DNA of 16,735 nucleotides from the NCBI GenBank assembly GCA_964612085.1, contig CAZTCJ010000081.1, forward strand, positions 1-16,735, written 5' to 3'. The position numbers and the translations under genes are program-made. Positions 14,539 to 16,735 of the stretch are shown here, one piece after another. The notes beneath the pieces were generated by a model, which saw only the letters and a program-made list of their open reading frames with translations, did no database searches and was not told where the DNA came from. Origin of the DNA: CAZTCJ01 sp964612085. GTDB lineage: Bacteria > Pseudomonadota > Alphaproteobacteria > JAJFIK01. Numbering within the stretch: the stretch's first letter is position 1; every line of letters starts with the position of its first letter.

Positions 14539-15429
14539 TTACTCGACGTTTTGAACTTGCTCGCGCATCTGATCGATCGTCACTTTGAGATCGAGACCGA
14601 TCTGGGTCAAGGCGATGTCGGACGCTTTCGAGCACAATGTATTGGATTCGCGGTTGAATTCCTGGATGAGAAAATCGAGGCGGCGGCCCACCGGCTCGCC
14701 GGACGACAGCAGATCGCGGGCCGCCGCGATATGGGCTTTCAGCCTGTCGATTTCCTCGCGCATATCGGCCTTGACGAGAAGCTGGGCCACATCCTGGGAA
14801 AGACGCTCCTGGGACAGGCCCGACGCGGCACTGTCCATCACCAGGCTGACCTGTTCTTTCAACCGGACACGGAGCTTTTCAGGCTGGAGCGCGGCCAGCG
14901 CCTCGGCGCGGGCGACCATGTCGCCGATGGCGGTCACCTGGCCATCGAGCACGTCTTTCAGAGAAGCCCCTTCCTCCCAGCGCGCCTGGGCCAGGCCATC
15001 GAGCGCTTCGTCGAAACTGGCGAGCAGTGCCCGTTCCCGCGCCTCCCTGTCCTCGTCGCTTTCCTCCGGTTCCGTCAGTTCAAGAACGCCGCGCAGGCTC
15101 AAAAGCCCATCGAGCGTCGGCGGTTGCGCCTCGACCCGGTCCTTCAAGCGGTCAACGGCGCGCAGAACCTGATCGAGTGCTGCCTCATTGAGGGTAAGGC
15201 TGGCATTGGCCGAGGCTTTCGACAGTTGCAGATTGATCTGTATGGACCCGCGTTTGAAACGAGCGGCGAGCCGTTTGCGCACCTCCGCTTCCAGGCCCTC
15301 CAAACCGTTCGGCATGCGGATCCGCTGATCGAGCCCGCGCCCGTTGACGCTGCGGATTTCCCAGACCCAGTGAAAGGCGCCATGATCGCCCTGGGCGCGG
15401 GCGAAACCGGTCATGCTGGATAGGCTCAT
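14539..15429 (-). CDS. yicC: YicC-family endoribonuclease
   Basis: YicC/YloC family, widespread and recently shown to be an endoribonuclease (E. coli YicC acts on small RNAs such as RyhB). The 296-aa product has the diagnostic N-terminus SLSSMTGFARA (2-12) with EIRSVNGRGLDQRIRMP (24-40), and the C-terminal DUF1732 motif GRRLDFLIQEFNRESNTLCSKA-like block at 248-269, containing the conserved acidic, Arg and Asn residues. The middle (about 120-235) is helical and acidic. Start ATG 15429 has AGGAGA 6 bases upstream. Lies between mltG and gmk in the same direction, the usual alphaproteobacterial order. Confidence 0.95.
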   Translation of the reverse strand: MSLSSMTGFARAQGDHGAFHWVWEIRSVNGRGLDQRIRMPNGLEGLEAEVRKRLAARFKRGSIQINLQLSKASANASLTLNEAALDQVLRAVDRLKDRVEAQPPTLDGLLSLRGVLELTEPEESDEDREARERALLASFDEALDGLAQARWEEGASLKDVLDGQVTAIGDMVARAEALAALQPEKLRVRLKEQVSLVMDSAASGLSQERLSQDVAQLLVKADMREEIDRLKAHIAAARDLLSSGEPVGRRLDFLIQEFNRESNTLCSKASDIALTQIGLDLKVTIDQMREQVQNVE

Positions 15430-15502
15430 GGGCAGTCTCCTGACAGATCGCCGGAAACGGGCGACTGGTCTTGGTCGTGACGTTCAGGCTGCGGCGCGCG
15501 TG

Positions 15503-16510
15503 TCAGCGCAGGCCGCGCTCCCGCTGAATGCGGCGCCATTGGGCGACATTGCGATTGTGCTCGGACAAGGTCCTGGCAAAGGCATGGCCGCCGCTTCCAT
15601 CGGCGACGAAATAATAATAGTCCGTCTCAGGCGGATTGAGCACGGCCTCAAGCGCCTCGCGGCCCGGATTGGCGATCGGCGTGGGCGGCAGGCCGCGCCG
15701 CCCATAGGTGTTGTACGGATTACTGGAATCAAGCTCGCTCTGGCGGATCCGCCTGCCCAAGGGCTTGCCCTGGGTGATGCCGTAAATCACCGTGGGATCC
15801 GATTGCAGCGGCATGCCGCGATTGAGCCGGTTGACGAAGACCGAGGCCACCAGCGGCCGTTCATCGGCAACGCCCGTTTCCTTTTCCACGATCGAAGCCA
15901 GGATCAAGGCATCATAAGCGCTCTCAAGGGGCAGATCCTCCGCACGGGTCTCCCACAGATCGTAGAGCAGCGTTTCCTTGGCATCGCGCATCTGGGTCAG
16001 AAGCTCGTCCCGGGTGGTGCCGCGCTGGAACAGATAGGTTTCCGGCAGCAGCATGCCTTCTTCCGGTTCGACCGTAATATCGCCGGTCAGTATGTCGTTG
16101 GCGGCCACCAAGTCGATCACCTGGGCCACCGACAGACCTTCGGCAATCGTCAGCTTATGGAGGATCGACTCGCCGGACGTCAGCAGGGAGAGCACATCCT
16201 GCATGCTGGCGCCCGAGGGGATGGCGTATTCCCCGGCCTTCAGATCGGTCGCGGCGCCATAGACCCGCGCGCCCAGGACGAAGATCCGGGCATCGGTAAT
16301 CACGCCCGCTTCTTTCAGACGGGCCGCGATGCGGTTGAGGCCCCAGCCACGTTCCAGCAGCACGATGGTCTGCTCCGAGTCCCCGGCGGCGGGCGGACCC
16401 TCGGCCGTGAACTGGGCCTTGCCGTACAGGAACAGACCGGCCGCCCCGGCAATCGCCAGAAACGCAAAAAAGGCTGAGATCACGAAGAAATAGCGCAGAA
16501 ACCGCAACAT
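15503..16510 (-). CDS. mltG: Endolytic murein transglycosylase MltG
   Basis: Inner-membrane lytic transglycosylase of the YceG family that cleaves nascent glycan strands inside the chain and is thought to end peptidoglycan polymerisation. The 335-aa product has one N-terminal membrane anchor (about 8-29; FFVISAFFAFLAIAGAAGLF), a periplasmic LysM-like region (about 45-110; VLLERGWGLNRIAARLKEAG), then the catalytic domain. E209 in ASIVEKETG matches the catalytic E218 of E. coli MltG. SVFVNRLNRGMPLQSDPTV (223-241) and SNPYNTYGRRGLPPTPIANPG (263-283) are conserved substrate-cleft motifs. Start ATG 16510 lies 89 bases after the fabF stop; the SD is a weak GGGTGG. Upstream fabF and downstream yicC share its direction. 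Confidence 0.96.
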   Translation of the reverse strand: MLRFLRYFFVISAFFAFLAIAGAAGLFLYGKAQFTAEGPPAAGDSEQTIVLLERGWGLNRIAARLKEAGVITDARIFVLGARVYGAATDLKAGEYAIPSGASMQDVLSLLTSGESILHKLTIAEGLSVAQVIDLVAANDILTGDITVEPEEGMLLPETYLFQRGTTRDELLTQMRDAKETLLYDLWETRAEDLPLESAYDALILASIVEKETGVADERPLVASVFVNRLNRGMPLQSDPTVIYGITQGKPLGRRIRQSELDSSNPYNTYGRRGLPPTPIANPGREALEAVLNPPETDYYYFVADGSGGHAFARTLSEHNRNVAQWRRIQRERGLR

Positions 16511-16556
16511 GCCACCCGAGCCTCGCTGAGCGCTTCCCCCAGGACTTAAAGACTGT

Positions 16557-16583
16557 TCGGAAACGCGCGATGCAGCTTTCCGA
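16557..16583. repeat. Stem-loop in the fabF-mltG gap
   Basis: TCGGAAA (16557-16563) and TTTCCGA (16577-16583) form perfect 7-bp arms around a 13-base loop, in the 89-bp gap between the fabF stop and the mltG start. Read on the minus strand, only a short T-containing stretch follows, so it is a poor intrinsic terminator; it may attenuate or protect the fabF 3' end. Confidence 0.4.
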
Positions 16584-16599
16584 GCACGCCTCGTGAAGT

Positions 16600-16735
16600 T
16601 TACCCCTGGTGGCGCGCCATCACCAGGGTCGCGTTGGTGCCGCCGAACCCGAAGGAGTTCGACAGGACCACGTTTATCTCCCGCTCTATGGGCCAGTGGG
16701 GAACCAAAAAGACCGCCGTCTGCACGGAGGGGTTG
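16600..16735 (-). CDS. fabF: 3-oxoacyl-[acyl-carrier-protein] synthase, FabF type, last 44 codons
   Basis: C-terminal end of a beta-ketoacyl-ACP synthase (condensing enzyme of type II fatty-acid elongation). The visible part ends NVVLSNSFGFGGTNATLVM followed by ARHQG and a TAA stop (16600-16602). SNSFGFGGTN is the conserved closing motif of FabF/FabB; its second Phe is the gating residue F400 of E. coli FabF. FabF rather than FabB is inferred from its position directly upstream of mltG, as in many bacteria. The stretch FLVPHWPIERE replaces the more usual YVPN-type sequence before the motif. The catalytic Cys and His residues lie outside the window. Confidence 0.9.
   Translation of the reverse strand, partial: NPSVQTAVFLVPHWPIEREINVVLSNSFGFGGTNATLVMARHQG

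Overview
This window is a GC-rich alphaproteobacterial chromosome segment. The evidence is the gene order (pepA | lptF-lptG-lptD-surA-pdxA-rsmA ... gmk-yicC-mltG-fabF, the last four pointing back toward the first group), the strong G/C preference at third codon positions, and the single-PPIase-type SurA and MltG forms. I cannot name a genus from the sequence alone.

Layout. At 1-943 (minus) is the N-terminal two thirds of leucyl aminopeptidase PepA, cut by the window edge. A 494-bp divergent intergenic region (944-1437) holds a strong, nearly perfect inverted repeat (978-1055) and further palindromes. From 1438 to 9482 (plus) runs an envelope-biogenesis series: lptF and lptG (LPS export ABC-transporter permeases), lptD (outer-membrane LPS translocon), surA (periplasmic chaperone that helps fold LptD), then pdxA (vitamin B6 synthesis) and rsmA (16S rRNA dimethylase). 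These genes are tightly packed; the only sizeable gap is before surA. LptF and LptG form the permease that passes LPS over the periplasmic bridge to LptD, and SurA helps assemble LptD.

From 9483 to 13865 lies a block that looks accessory to the conserved neighbourhood: an iron-type alcohol dehydrogenase (plus), an unrecognised 135-aa protein (minus), and a small XRE-type regulator followed 45 bp later by a 700-aa unrecognised protein (both plus). The 135-aa gene and the regulator diverge from an AT-rich region (11124-11384). It contains two related 25-bp palindromes (outer arms GCAAAT/GATTTGC) and one 17-bp palindrome (TGATAC/GTATCA), a plausible operator set for the regulator. The 700-aa protein carries hydrophobic segments and, in its C-terminal half, an apparently undescribed degenerate 17-residue helical repeat ending in a Thr-Val signature. 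This divergent XRE module is the best candidate for an uncharacterised system here, but its function cannot be read from the sequence.

From 13872 to 16735 (minus) come gmk, yicC, mltG and the last 44 codons of a fabF-type ketoacyl-ACP synthase: nucleotide metabolism, RNA turnover, peptidoglycan strand release and fatty-acid elongation. I found no tRNA, rRNA, CRISPR array or insertion sequence.
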